A stretch of 64,000 nt of DNA. Source: Clavulina sp. PMI_390 (Eukaryota > Basidiomycota > Agaricomycetes > Cantharellales > Hydnaceae). A program made the position numbers and the translations under genes. The DNA lies in NCBI GenBank assembly GCA_015039315.1, contig WIDE01000005.1:214833-278832 (forward strand). Reading direction: 5' to 3'. Positions within the stretch are counted from its first letter, which is position 1, and each line of letters opens with the position of its first letter. Positions 33,896 through 44,770 of the stretch are shown piece after piece. The notes beneath the pieces are model-generated. The model was not told where the DNA came from. It did no database searches and saw only the letters and a list, made by a program, of their open reading frames with translations.

Positions 33896-35867
33896 TGAAG
33901 TTCAACCCTCGTGTTTTACTACTAGTGTTTGCAGTATCTGATAGTCCTGTTATCCCGTGTCTGTTCGATCCTATATCTGGGTTCTCATATAACGATCGAT
34001 CCCCTGAGGGATTTTTCGATTGTGTGCCTACCCAACTCCCAAGAATGCATAGATCCGAACATGACGAACCGGAAATCGTAGCATCGGGTAAGGCGAAGAA
34101 GTAATCTACACGTTTTCCTATGCCGCGTTCGGGTTTTCCCTTTGAGAGCCACCGCTCCATACCGTTGGACTCCAGAGCCACGCCTTGGCCGCCTGGAGAG
34201 GAGTGGGAAGAAGAACCCAGATAGGTAGTTATCAGCATGATCATCTCCTCTCAACCAATTAACCGACTGTTGGCATCCGATTACAGATGACGGCAACGGT
34301 CAGAATTGTGGAGCTTACCTTATGAGGCTGTGAACCTTCGCGGGAGATGAATAGGGCCGCAAAAAAAAACTGTAAAGTGTCATACATATTGCATTAGTGG
34401 AGGATTCGCGCCACGAGGCAGGAGGAGCACGAAGCCTCGATGAGCAAGGTTTTAGAATCCCGGAAGATAGTTCGATGGAATAGGCTATGAAAGGAAGGAG
34501 TGGAAGATCGGGGGAGATGCCTCTTCTAGGACATGCTCGGGTACTTCAGCTACTGGAGGGGAAATAACTTCCGCAGCGTCGATGGAGATCCTGGGGGATC
34601 CGCATGCCTCACTTGACCAGCTTGCGAGTCCTGACTTACTGGGATAGGCCGCATCAGCCATCTGGCCTGCCTGCAGTTACAGTTAGAACCCATCAGTCGA
34701 TGACGTCAACGCCGGGCTCAGTAATTGCAAAGTGCGGAGGTTTTCTACGGTACGCGTCAAGGCATTGGGCATTAGGAATTCAGATCGATAGTTACGATGC
34801 TGTCAATCAGCTGCGCTTGATATCGGGATCGGGTGGATGGCCTCGTGGTCCAAGACAGCGACAGCGAAGTCTAACCAAGGAATGTGCTTCTCCAAAGCTT
34901 ATCCCCATTCTGATGATTCGCACCACCGCTCTGCGCTCAGCCGGGAGACGCTCGCGGTCGGAGTCGGGTTATGAGGAGACGCCGGGGGGCGGCCATAGAA
35001 GTTTCTAGAGACACAACCGCATTCATGACCTGCTGACAGCACTAATTGCGCATTCCCAAAGTGCCGTGCTCATCGAGCTCACGCACGAATCGATCTTCAC
35101 GGCCTATAGGGTCACACTCTTTCAGCCGTGTCGGCACTTGATTATTCTCGGGAAAAAGCAGTAAAAAGGAAAAACGCGTAAATCATCGAGTCGTTGAAAT
35201 GCTTAGGGGCAACAATGATAAAGTGTTGCAGATCCACGAGGCACGGCCATGGCCATGTGTGATGGCAGAGGTGAAATTATTTTCATAAGAATATTCAAGC
35301 GTTAGGCCCTCTCACAGGAGATAACAAGGAAGCCAAGCAAGTTAATAGCACTGAAAAAGCGATTCTGTTGCCCCCTGCTTTCAAGATCCAGTGGCTTGTT
35401 TGGGGAGAAACCGGCGGTATCAGAGTCCCGTGACTGGTACAACTACTATTGCGTCACGTCACTGTTTCAAGGCCCAACGAACAACAATAATAAACTTTTG
35501 GCTCCACTTCTCATCCTACCGCGAGACTTTTTGCCCTCCTCCCTCCTCACCTCTTCCTCCTCCCCCTTCCCGCGCTTGGTCCGCCTAACGGCCGCCCAAT
35601 CGCATTCGAGCCAATCGTTTCTTGGGTGCTTGACGCACAGCTTTCACTACCAAAAATCAGCTTATTCTCTATAAGCTACTAACCGGTTGTCCGACCCAAC
35701 ATTGTCTCCACTCGGGAATAACTCCTCACCTCACCCCCTGCGCACCTTCTCGCCGTTAATTGACATCTTCGCTCCCTATCCCTGCTTATAAACTCTTCTT
35801 TCCCTCGAAGTAAGTCGTCGAGTCATCTCTCTCCCCCCCCTTCTTCTCTGGGGCGCCACAATAGACA
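33896..35867. promoter_or_regulatory. 2-kb intergenic region; TATA box at 35787-35792 upstream of VTA1
   Basis: No convincing gene. An open frame at 34604-35008 lacks motifs. Toward the right the + strand turns strongly C/T-rich, with TATAAA at 35787-35792, 76 bp upstream of the VTA1 ATG, followed by a pyrimidine-rich leader. Confidence 0.5.
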
Positions 35868-38800
35868 ATGTTCTCTTTCCTTACTCACAAACGAAACCAC
35901 AACAACAGGGATATGCTAACGCAGCCTTCGAACCCTCCTTCATCTTCCTTGGCCACCCCCAACCACCCATCATCGTCTTACACTATGCCGACCCAACCCC
36001 CCGCCAACGCCCGATCCCGCCCTCTGACCCTCTCCCAACCACAATCGGCTGAGATAACCGCCCTCACTGCCGTCATCAACGCTCGATCCCCCTCCATGAA
36101 ATCACATTCTCACGTCGCCAGCGCCGTTGCAGAGCATCTATCTCTCGAAAATTTGCCCGAAGTTCCGGATGATCTGAAGCAGGCGATCGCGTCTCATGTG
36201 CAACGGGCACGGGAACTTTCCGATAAAGACCCCATCATGTCCTACTGGTGTAAGTCCCTCAGTCGCTGTTCAGCTGCGTTTCAGTAGTCTAACTCTATTT
36301 TAGGTCTTTATTTTGCCGCTACTCGCGGAGTCAGCGCTTACTCTGGCAGTCGATCTTGGCTCTTCAAACTTATCAATGCCATCGAGCAAGTAAGCCACTG
36401 TCTCTTTCGATCACCGTCAACCCCCTCTAATGTTCTCCTTCAGGTTCGAAAGGAGCTGTCCAAAGATGACTACGTCGCGAGTGAGGAATCGGGCCATTCT
36501 CACATCGGTTAGCACCGCCCCCCATTTTCACCGTCATGTCTCCTGCTCACATACGTCGTCTATTAGAGAGCTTTGCTTGCAAGATGTTTGATCTTGCCGA
36601 CGCTGAGGATCAGGAGGGGCTAGCAACGAAGTGAGTTTTGCAAAGTCATCCAACCCACCTGATGCTAATCACTGTATGCTCTCTAGGTCGACTGCCAAGA
36701 AGTTCCTTACTGCAGCCAACTTTTTCGAGATCCTGACCGTGTTCAAGTCAATTCCTAGCTATCCTGAGGTCCGTCACTTACCCCGTTGGCGACTACACAA
36801 TACTCACATGAAATAATATAGAATAATGCAAGATTTGACTACGCCAAATACCGCGCTTCCGCCATAGTCATGGACATGCGGAGCCCCAAGTGGGCAGAAG
36901 ACCCAAGGTCTCAGCTCAAAGCCGTCCCCCATCCTTCTACGCTCAAGTTTCCTCCCCGCCCGCGCCGCGTCAATGCCGGAGCCGCTTCTAACATCCAAAA
37001 ACCACTCGCGCTTCCTAAACCGCCGTCTCCTGAACCAACGGAAGGGGCGCGCTACTTGATGCCGCCTTCCCAACCGCAGCCGCAACGAGCATCGCCCACA
37101 TCACAAACTATTTCGTCGCATGGCTCTCTCCCTACCTCCGCCGCCCCCTCAAATGCCCCTTCCCCCTCAGCGGCCACGCAGCTTCCTCTGCCACCATCAC
37201 CCAATCTCGCTACGGTCCCCAAGTTACCAGCGCCCCAGGTCACGGCCCAAACTCGCGAGGTAATCCCGGAACCTCCGTCTCACAAAGACGCTCCAAATCA
37301 ACCCACTAGTCGTCAAGACACTAAACCACCTGTCTCGGCCACTCCGGGCAACCGTCCTCGCACTCGTACCAATGAGAACCTTCCCCAGAAGTCTGGGTTC
37401 TTTGCCACTATCGGCAAGGTCTTGAGCGGGTCTCGTGATGGGCAGACCACACCTGGTGGTTGGAGCAGCGCCGCCACTCCAGGGACGGAAGATGGACAGT
37501 TTAGACTTCCTGTTCAGACGCTACCCCTTCTGAATGATAAGCCCATCCCGCCTCCTCCACCCCCAGATCTCGGCGCCCCCTCTGAAGCGCGTCCACGTGC
37601 GCGAAGACCCTCGGTGACTGGGCCAAGCCCGTTGAGTAACACTGTGATGACTCATCGGCCTGTTGGCTCTACATCCTCTTCATCTGGGGAGGAGCTAAAT
37701 AGACTCCTCAAACAACAACTGACCGTGCCTCCACACCGTCACGACTCTTTGGAGAATGGAACAACTCCCTCCGCTCGTCAACAACCTCTCACGCCTCCTG
37801 GTGACGGGAAGACCCAAACGATGATTCCAAACCCTCCTAGCGGACTCCAGCGTTCGCGGAGGCTGTCTGCTTCCGAAGCACAGCGACCGCCGCCTCCCCA
37901 CGAGGATTCGTTCCCGACACCGTCGAAGATTGCCGAGATTGAGCGACGGCAACGTCGGCAGAGCCAAGACCAAGCCACCACCCGCTCTACTTCTACCGCA
38001 CAACCCGTGGCCATTCAGTCGAGGGTAGCGGCGCTTAAGCGGGTGCATTTCAGCGGGTCGGTTGTGGGTGGACTGTCGAGCGTTGCGAGCACGTCTCCTC
38101 CGTCTAGTCCCACTGAGGGCTCGTTTGATGTTCCTATCAAGGCTACGAATACTCCAATCACACCAGCACGCAGGCCGAGGCCATTGTCGACGTCTGACAT
38201 GGGTGGTGTGCTTCCTCTCCGACCTACCATCACTCCGATTGTTGGGCAGACGCCGAATCCACCCATCAATACCTCCCGCTACGTGCCAAGCGGTTCCACC
38301 AAGCCAAATGAGGCTCCAGTCAGCGCAAGGGAAACCCCATCCGCGCCAATGACCTCCGCTCTTCCTATCCCTTCTCGTCAGCGAGCACAAAGCTTCGGCC
38401 AACCTTCCTCCTCGGGGTCAGCGGGTAGCTGGGGCACGTCGGCGTACAACACGGGCACGAATTTCGCGACAACGAACACCATCGCGACTTCTAATGACGA
38501 CAAGAGCGTGCAAGGGACGCCTCGCCCGCAACTCCCACCTCTGCAAATGGCACCGACGAATGGGACACAACCCGTGTCCATCCCTCCAATCTCGAGGACC
38601 CTACCACCACCTCAACAGCCCACCCCATCTCCCTCTCCTCCGCATATCCCTGCTCAGATCCTCACTCAGCGCCAGGTGAAAGATGCGCCACCCCCTTCAC
38701 CGTCTCCTGTATCCTATCGCGTACCTGGACCACCTATCGTGCCACCACCCGCTCCGAACGCGACGCCCAAGGGATTGCAAGCCAAGGAAGTCCCTCCAGT

Positions 38801-39344
38801 CGCTGCCCTTGCACCCCTTAACGCTACTCCTGCGCCCATTACACCTCCTGTTTCGGCATCCAACAGTTCGAGCTCAGCTTCAAACATCCCCTCAGCTGCT
38901 CCTGCTACTGGGGTTCCTATGCAGGCGGCTCCTGCTCGCCCCAAGTCCATGATCTCCCCTCCCATCGCAGCGATCAGCGCCCCTTCAACGTCGGCCTCGT
39001 CCTCTACATCCACCCTTACTTCACCTCCCCCGCTAACCACCAGCTCCAACTCTGGCCCCAAGTCTACGCCAATCTCGACTCCTCGCTCAGGTGTTTCTTC
39101 CCTCCAAGCCACCCCCAAGCCGACAGCAGCGCATATCTCGACGCCCTACACTCGCCATGAAGAACTGCCCATCTCATCCGCGCTGAGCGCAGCGATGTTG
39201 GGCAGCGAGGCGATCAACGTCGCTAAGAGGCACACCGCGTATGCGATCACGGCGTTCGAGTGGCAGGATGTTGAAACAATCAAGAGGGAGCTGAGAGCGG
39301 CGCTTGCTGCACTTGAGGGTAACAGTGCTGGGAAGGGATTCTAA
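35868..39344 (+). CDS. VTA1: VTA1/LIP5-like ESCRT regulator with long disordered linker
   Basis: VTA1 binds the AAA ATPase VPS4 and stimulates ESCRT-III disassembly in multivesicular-body sorting. The N-terminal tandem-MIT-like region is spread over several small exons: VQRARELSDKDPIMSYW, then LYFAATRGVSAYSG, VRKELSKDDYVASEESG, ESFACKMFDLADAEDQEG and KSTAKKFLTAANFFEILTVF. The last exon (about 36823-39344) is mostly a Pro/Ser/Thr-rich linker of roughly 700 residues. It ends in the short C-terminal domain (AINVAKRHTAYAITAFEWQD, then TIKRELRAALAAL), which dimerises and contacts VPS4 in homologues. The linker is far longer than in yeast VTA1 (330 residues in total). The first ATG at 35868 is chosen because the frame is open and follows a C/T-rich leader; later Met codons are possible. 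Confidence 0.83.
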
Positions 39345-41019
39345 AGTCTGAATATGCCACCCGCTGTGGACTGGATTGCTGCTGAGTTCTGGGTCTCGTT
39401 TCTCCTCTAGTTTCTTCTTGGCTTGTCTCGCCCTGTGTTTCGCCACTATTGTTATTTCTCCATTCTTGTGTTGTGGATGTGTGCTGCTTCTATTCCTTTT
39501 TCGGTGTGATGTATGCTATGTTGTGGCTGGCTATTATCTTGCTGTCAGAGACGGCCAGATATCAATCGTGCTCCTTTAATCATTTCATCCAATTCTTTTG
39601 TGGTTGATTTCCCATCCTTGCTTGACTCGCTGCTTGCCGCTTGATGTCGCTTTTTTTTCTCCAATTCATTTCCCTCCAGGCTCGTTCTGTCGCTTTTCGT
39701 CGGCTTCCTATCTTCCCTGATCTTCTTCCATCTTCATTCCACCCACGCAACATCTATCTTCCTCCTAATACGCATTCAACCTCCCTCCAGCCCTTATTTT
39801 CGTTTCCTCTGACGAATTCATGACGATATGACACGAGCTGCGTCTATGCATCTCATATTTTGCAGTCATGTTTTTTCGCTTGTTCGAAAACACATACTGC
39901 GCTATTCCTCCTATCCCTACCACCATCACGACTTGACGTCCATTGATGTTCACTTGTTTCCTTTTTTTTCGTGCTCGCTTCCACTAGCCTAGCATGCTCT
40001 CGAGCAGAAGATCGGAGACAATTCTCCTCTCCCGTCTTCTTCCCACAGCACTCTTAGTTCTTCATTCCCACACCACATCGTTTGTTTGATTGCCCTTCTC
40101 CATCGTCCAGTGTATTTGTACTTGCGATTGTTCTGTGTTACCCGTGTTCCCCGGCTCAAATTGATTCACGTGTTCCTCGAGTTCTTCAGTGCCGCCCACT
40201 TCTCTACCTTCACCACCACTTAGCTCTTGGTACTTCTCGTTGCCCTCGCGTAGCTTTAACCCCGTTAGCTTCGCCGTGAATTCTCTTCATACGTGGCCTT
40301 ATGAGGCCGAGTCCAATACTTCTCCTTTACCGCGCGGCGTGTGCCACATGTGGTGTTTATGAATCATCCTAACCCACTCTCGACTCATTCTGATATTCGA
40401 CCGCTGCCCTTCCTGGAGACTATTCAATATACTTTCCAAGAGTTGTCCTAGACCGTGGTTACACACCACCTCATATCAGGTGCCTTTGGCATCGCTCTGT
40501 CTATGCGGGACCGACTTTGCTGCGCGCGCCCTTAAGTTTACCCAAGGCAGATATGTTATTTCGAATATTACGTCGTCGCTTGACGCTTCCGTGATGGAGA
40601 ACGCTCAGTGCTTGCACTGCGCGCAGGTGGCACGACACCTGCACAGCATCACCTTGTCAAACTCCAAGTCCTGTCACAAGTGTCCGTGGACTTTTTTTGA
40701 GCATCACACTAATTTTCTCTCAATCGACAACTGGGAACCAGCCATCGTGCAATCAGTTTGCACTTTGCGACGATTGGATTGAAATCCTCTTGGCTTGTGA
40801 CGATCATCATTGTTGTTGCGGAGCCATCAGGTGGGCGTGACAGAAAGTTTGATTTTACGTGACAGGGCGTGCCGCAAATTCACATGGCGGCACTGCCTTG
40901 AGCGCTCAATCTCTGGGCACGCCGTGCCCGTGATATAAGAGCGACATCTGTGAACCAGAGTCGGGGATTTTCCTGTCATCAGTTCGTCCCCTCATCCTTC
41001 CCGCCCATTGTCAAAAGCC
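39345..41019. promoter_or_regulatory. 1.7-kb intergenic region; TATA-like box at 40934-40939
   Basis: The left ~900 bp is T/C-rich and probably contains the VTA1 3' untranslated region. TATAAG at 40934-40939 lies 86 bp upstream of the next ATG at 41020. No gene seen between. Confidence 0.5.
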
Positions 41020-42091
41020 ATGTCGAAGCACTTCTGTTGCTGTATTGTGAGTAGCAAAGCGTGCACCTCGTGGTGAAGCTCAGTCTCAACTGACGAAACT
41101 CTGCGCTCTCTTGTTGTTCTCAATGATGAAACGAATCGACTTTCGGATCTCTATAGCCTGTACGGTTTGGCGTCTTTGTGATTGCCTTGCTTAGCATGGT
41201 AACCTCTGCATTATGCTCGTTCGCAGTGTGGTGGACTCTCTCCCGTACGTAAACCACGTGTCGTGCCTGAAACCTTCTGAGAGGTGTTGTTGATCCTGAA
41301 CTTTCTCCAGACCAAGGAGAGCCCAAAATCATCACCATCCAGCACAGTGCAAAGATTCCCTTCATTGCAGAAGGCGCTTTCTTCTCCATCGTTGCAGTGG
41401 CCTCGCTCCTCGGGCTCATTGGTGCGATTGGCCGTGTTCGCGGTCTTGTCAGCCTGTACTCCGTCTTCCTGTGGTTCGCTTTGCTCCTTGATACTGGTCT
41501 TGGGTAATTTTTTTTTTCTATTTTACGGGCCATCATGAACCCTGTGCTAATGGAGTCTCCAATTGGCTAGCATTTGGGGTATCATCAAGGTTGTCGACAC
41601 CTTCGATTCTAGCGTAGACTTGTGCAAGAACGACTTCAATGACACGTTCCACGATATCCTCAATGGAACTGATCCCAGCTCGAACAACATCCGACACGAC
41701 TGCATTAGCGGCCCCGCCTCCAAGGCAATCTGGATCACTGTTTTCGTCGTCGGGCTTCTTGTCCTCCTTTGTGAGTTGCTTCCACTGCACCCATCTCCAT
41801 GATATAGACACTAATGTTCTCATTTCCTTCTTAGATGGTGCCATCATTGTTCACCGCTACAAGACCCAGTTGGATGAGGAGCACAGCTGGAACTCGAAAT
41901 ACGTTACCTCTGGGACGCGCTCTGCCTTCAGCGCTGCGCCAATGGCTGAGCCACATCCGGCTGCCGCTGGCTACCAAACCGCTAACGTATACGGTGGCAA
42001 CCATACGCCATATGCCCCAGTAGCGACAGGAGATTATCCTTACGCTGCACCATCGCACTCGTACGGGCACAACCACTCAGCTTCTGCATGA
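41020..42091 (+). CDS. Four-helix integral membrane protein, unknown function
   Basis: Five exons. The first is tiny: MSKHFCCCI (41020-41046), ending at GTGAGT. Exon 2 carries helix 1 (PVRFGVFVIALLSMVTSALC). Exon 3 has helix 2 (GAFFSIVAVASLLGLIGAIG) and helix 3 (LVSLYSVFLWFALLLDTGLG). Exon 4 is a loop with two Cys (VDLCKNDFN, RHDCISG) and helix 4 (AIWITVFVVGLLVLL). Exon 5 is a cytosolic tail rich in Ala, Tyr, Pro and His, ending SHSYGHNHSASA. The Cys cluster beside helix 1 could be palmitoylated. The topology resembles tetraspanin or MARVEL-like proteins, but the CCG motif is absent, so I do not assign it to either. Joins at 41046, 41230 and 41771 keep frame. Confidence 0.78.
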
Positions 42092-42513
42092 CACGTGTAG
42101 TCGCCCCACCCCCCTTCTTTTTGTCATCCCCTCCTCACAGTGCCAAGCTTCGATTCGCTTGTGACGCGATCCCATATATCCGCTTTTGATGGACAATTTT
42201 TTGGCATCTTTTCTTGCTCTACTTCATGACGTGATGATATGAAGCTCTTATGCTTTTTTGCTGCGTAATACGATGTAGCCCTGTATTAGTACCACCTTCA
42301 CACCTAATGGTTAAAGCTCGCCCAGTGCGGTGTCAGTCATTCCTGTCAGAGATCGTAAGGACGTTGAGCAAATCGAGGGTCTTGAGATTTGAACAGTCAT
42401 TCATGCTTATGCAAGTTGGAGTTTGCTGACTTCATGCTAACATAAGCATACCGCATCAATGCTTGTCTGCCATTGCTATAAAGGAGAAAGTGTTCACCCA
42501 TAAAAGGCCTTGT
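42092..42513. promoter_or_regulatory. Intergenic region with TATA box at 42477-42483 for pirin gene
   Basis: TATAAAG at 42477-42483 lies only 31 bp upstream of the ATG at 42514. That short distance would give a very short leader, or transcription starting so that the internal ATG at the codon for MSATATALRV is used. Confidence 0.5.
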
Positions 42514-44424
42514 ATGCCCAACTCAAGGCTTTCGCTTCTCGCAATCCTCACAGCTCTCGTCGCAGTTGCTGTCTACTTTGTTGATCCTCTGCCCTCTCAG
42601 CTTGCATCACTGCTAGCCTCTATCACCAGCTTCTCAGCGTCATCTACTACTAGCTTCGAGAGTAACAGTAACCTCAACATGTCAGCTACTGCAACCGCTT
42701 TGCGAGTTTCACGAAGTGTCGCGAAGAAAGTCTATGCGCAGGAGACGGCTGAAGGTGTCGGCGCGACTGTGCGCCGCACAATTGGCACGCCTCAGCTCAG
42801 GAACCTATCTCCTTTCTTGATGTACGTCCACAATTCATAGTTATGACGACGCCGTGTGTGATCTACCGCGAGATGCTGATACCGAGTGATACCTCTAGGC
42901 TCGATAACTTCTAGTAAGCGACCAGGGCCACATTGATAGTAGCGAGACTATCTAACTGAAAGGATTATGCTACTACGTGCAGCAATATGCAACCAGGAGG
43001 TGGTTTCCCTGATCATGCCCATCGGTATGGCTATGTTCTGTCAATGCGATTCTCGTTCACCACCTCTGAATGTCATCTTCCAGCGGGCAAGCAACTGTCA
43101 CCTACATGATCGAAGGGTGAGCTTTCCTTCGCTCGTAGTACGAGAGCGAAACGGTGGGTCTAAATGACTGCTCTTACCTTTCTGGTAGTTCTTTCCAACA
43201 TGAGGACTCTGTTGGCAACAAGGGAACGATTGGACCTGGAGACCTTCAGTGGATGATTGCGTGAGTAGAATCCGCTCATGATGCCAGTCGACCTGACAGC
43301 TAACTAACATCTCACTTTCTCTAGAGGAAAAGGGAGTAAGTTGGCAACGTCTCTCGATTTGGATCTTCCCCGTTGACCATAAAATCTGCTTCCGGCTGAT
43401 AGTCATCCATGCTGAGGTACGTCGCTGTATGCCTCTCCTTCCGGCTCAACTGTTAATAACAAGTCTTCTATTCTCCCCGTTAGAGTGAGCTTGTAACTCG
43501 ATTATTCGATTTCGGTGAACTTGATACCTTTTCAACGCAGTGCCTGTCGTTGGCCCTGGCGTACCTACCCCGAACGGCCTCCAACTTTGGGTCGATCTCC
43601 CCAAGGAACACAAAATGACTACCCCGAGTTATCAAGAACTCAAGAAGGAGGAGTGAGTTTACATCAGACATCTTCTATCATCGAAAGATGACATCTAATG
43701 CTCCGAGCGTAGAGTACCCACTGCGTACCCTGAAGGCCCCGACGGGCCTTCGATTACAGTGATCAGCGGGAAATCACATGGGATCGAATCACCTGTACGA
43801 CCTCTCGGAGGATGCTGGTACTTTGATATCAAGCTACCCAAGGCCGGACAGTCTGTCTTCCAAGAAATCCGTATGTCTGTTCCCCTAACACCATTCTAGA
43901 CTAAGCCCTGTTCACCTCATGCCCCACTTGCACCACTACAGCTGCCGGATGGACTTCTTTCATCTACTCGTATAAGGGGAAGTTCTTTGTCAACCCCAAC
44001 TCTGAGTCTGCCGACAACAGCGGGACAGCATATGAACAGTTCTACACCCTCGTACTGTCGTCAACTAGCGAGCAGACAGGCGTAGAGCTCCAGGCGACGG
44101 AGGATAACACGAGGCTATTCTTGATCGCAGGAGAACCACTTGATCAGCCTGTAGTGCAATACGGGCCATTTGGTATGTCCCTCCCTATCACCACACAACG
44201 CAGACTATCTTCATATTATTGATGCACGATCATTCAACTGCAGTGATGACCTCACAAGAAGAGATCATGCAGACGTTTGCCGACTGTAAGTTGGATTGCC
44301 GGACTAAATTTTACAAAGGATTTAGCACTAATCAATACGTGCATTCCTTTTCGTGATAGATCGGAGCGCCAAGAATGGATTTGAGAATGCTAGGACGTGG
44401 AAGAGCCAGATTGGCGGCCTGTAA
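42514..44424 (+). CDS. Pirin family protein with N-terminal signal anchor; microexon-rich
   Basis: Bicupin iron protein. The N-terminus MPNSRLSLLAILTALVAVA is hydrophobic, like a signal anchor; an internal Met (MSATATALRV) could start a soluble form. The pirin domain begins VYAQETAEGVGATVRRTIG. Iron ligands are present: two His in FPDHAHRG, then His and Glu in IHAE. Exons that I can fix: 42899-42913 (15 nt), 42983-43024, 43084-43116, 43189-43260, 43325-43335 (11 nt), 43403-43416 (14 nt), 43484 (1 nt), then 43541 onward with PVVGPGVPTPNGLQLWVDLP. The C-terminal cupin reads GGCWYFDIKLPKAGQSVF and LFLIAGEPLDQPVVQYGPF, stop at 44422-44424. Homologues are nuclear cofactors or quercetinases; the likely membrane anchor here is unusual. 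Confidence 0.85.
43325..43484 (+). other. Chain of microexons (11, 14 and 1 nt) encoding the pirin GKGIIHAEM motif
   Basis: 43325-43335 is flanked by CTAG and GTAAGT and encodes part of A-G-K-G-I. 43403-43416 is flanked by GATAG and GTACGT and encodes I-H-A-E. The next exon starts at 43541 with TGCCTGTCG, so the A of the conserved Met codon is missing. It is supplied by base 43484, which sits between an acceptor CGTTAG and a donor GTGAGC. The flanking introns would be 67 and 56 nt, normal for this genome. Confidence 0.6.
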
Positions 44425-44770
44425 TTAATTTTGAAGGATCTCATTCTTTTGTATATTATGCCATCACAAAACGGCGGTGTCAGTTTAGGCACATCAAATG
44501 CAGTGTTCTCTGTTGGCCGATGGCAGTGGTGCCAGTGTTTGGCTGATCCTTGACACAAACAAACGAGTCAAACCAACGCTATAGGTTTGGAACTATCATT
44601 CAATATCGTCTCTATCGACTATCCTCGAAACTTAAACCATGAACAACAAGTCGCAGGTGCTTATTTCTCGCCCTATGGAGCCTTTTGAGAGGATTTGAGA
44701 CTGACTCACCTCTGGATGCCTTCTCGACACACCAAATTTCGCAACTAATCTATGCTATTATGGGAACAAT
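44425..44770. other. Short intergenic region
   Basis: 346 bp with the pirin 3' flank and the deaminase promoter. No TATA box or other feature stands out. Confidence 0.45.

Noticed and set aside
34604..35008. 134-residue open frame on + between oxygenase 3 and VTA1
   Set aside because: No recognisable motif, no upstream promoter-like element and no splice continuation; codon usage looks random.
37695..38402. 235-residue open frame on the minus strand inside VTA1
   Set aside because: It is the antisense shadow of the Pro/Ser-rich linker; composition is Arg/Gly/Trp-rich with no motifs and no splice context.
41020..42091. Calling the four-helix protein a tetraspanin
   Set aside because: The large loop lacks the CCG motif and the loop Cys pattern does not fit; only the topology is similar.
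43417..43540. 31-nt exon beginning at 43484 and ending before GTGAAC
   Set aside because: It keeps frame, but the remaining intron to 43540 would be only 26 nt, too short to splice, and it would break the H-A-E-M-P motif.
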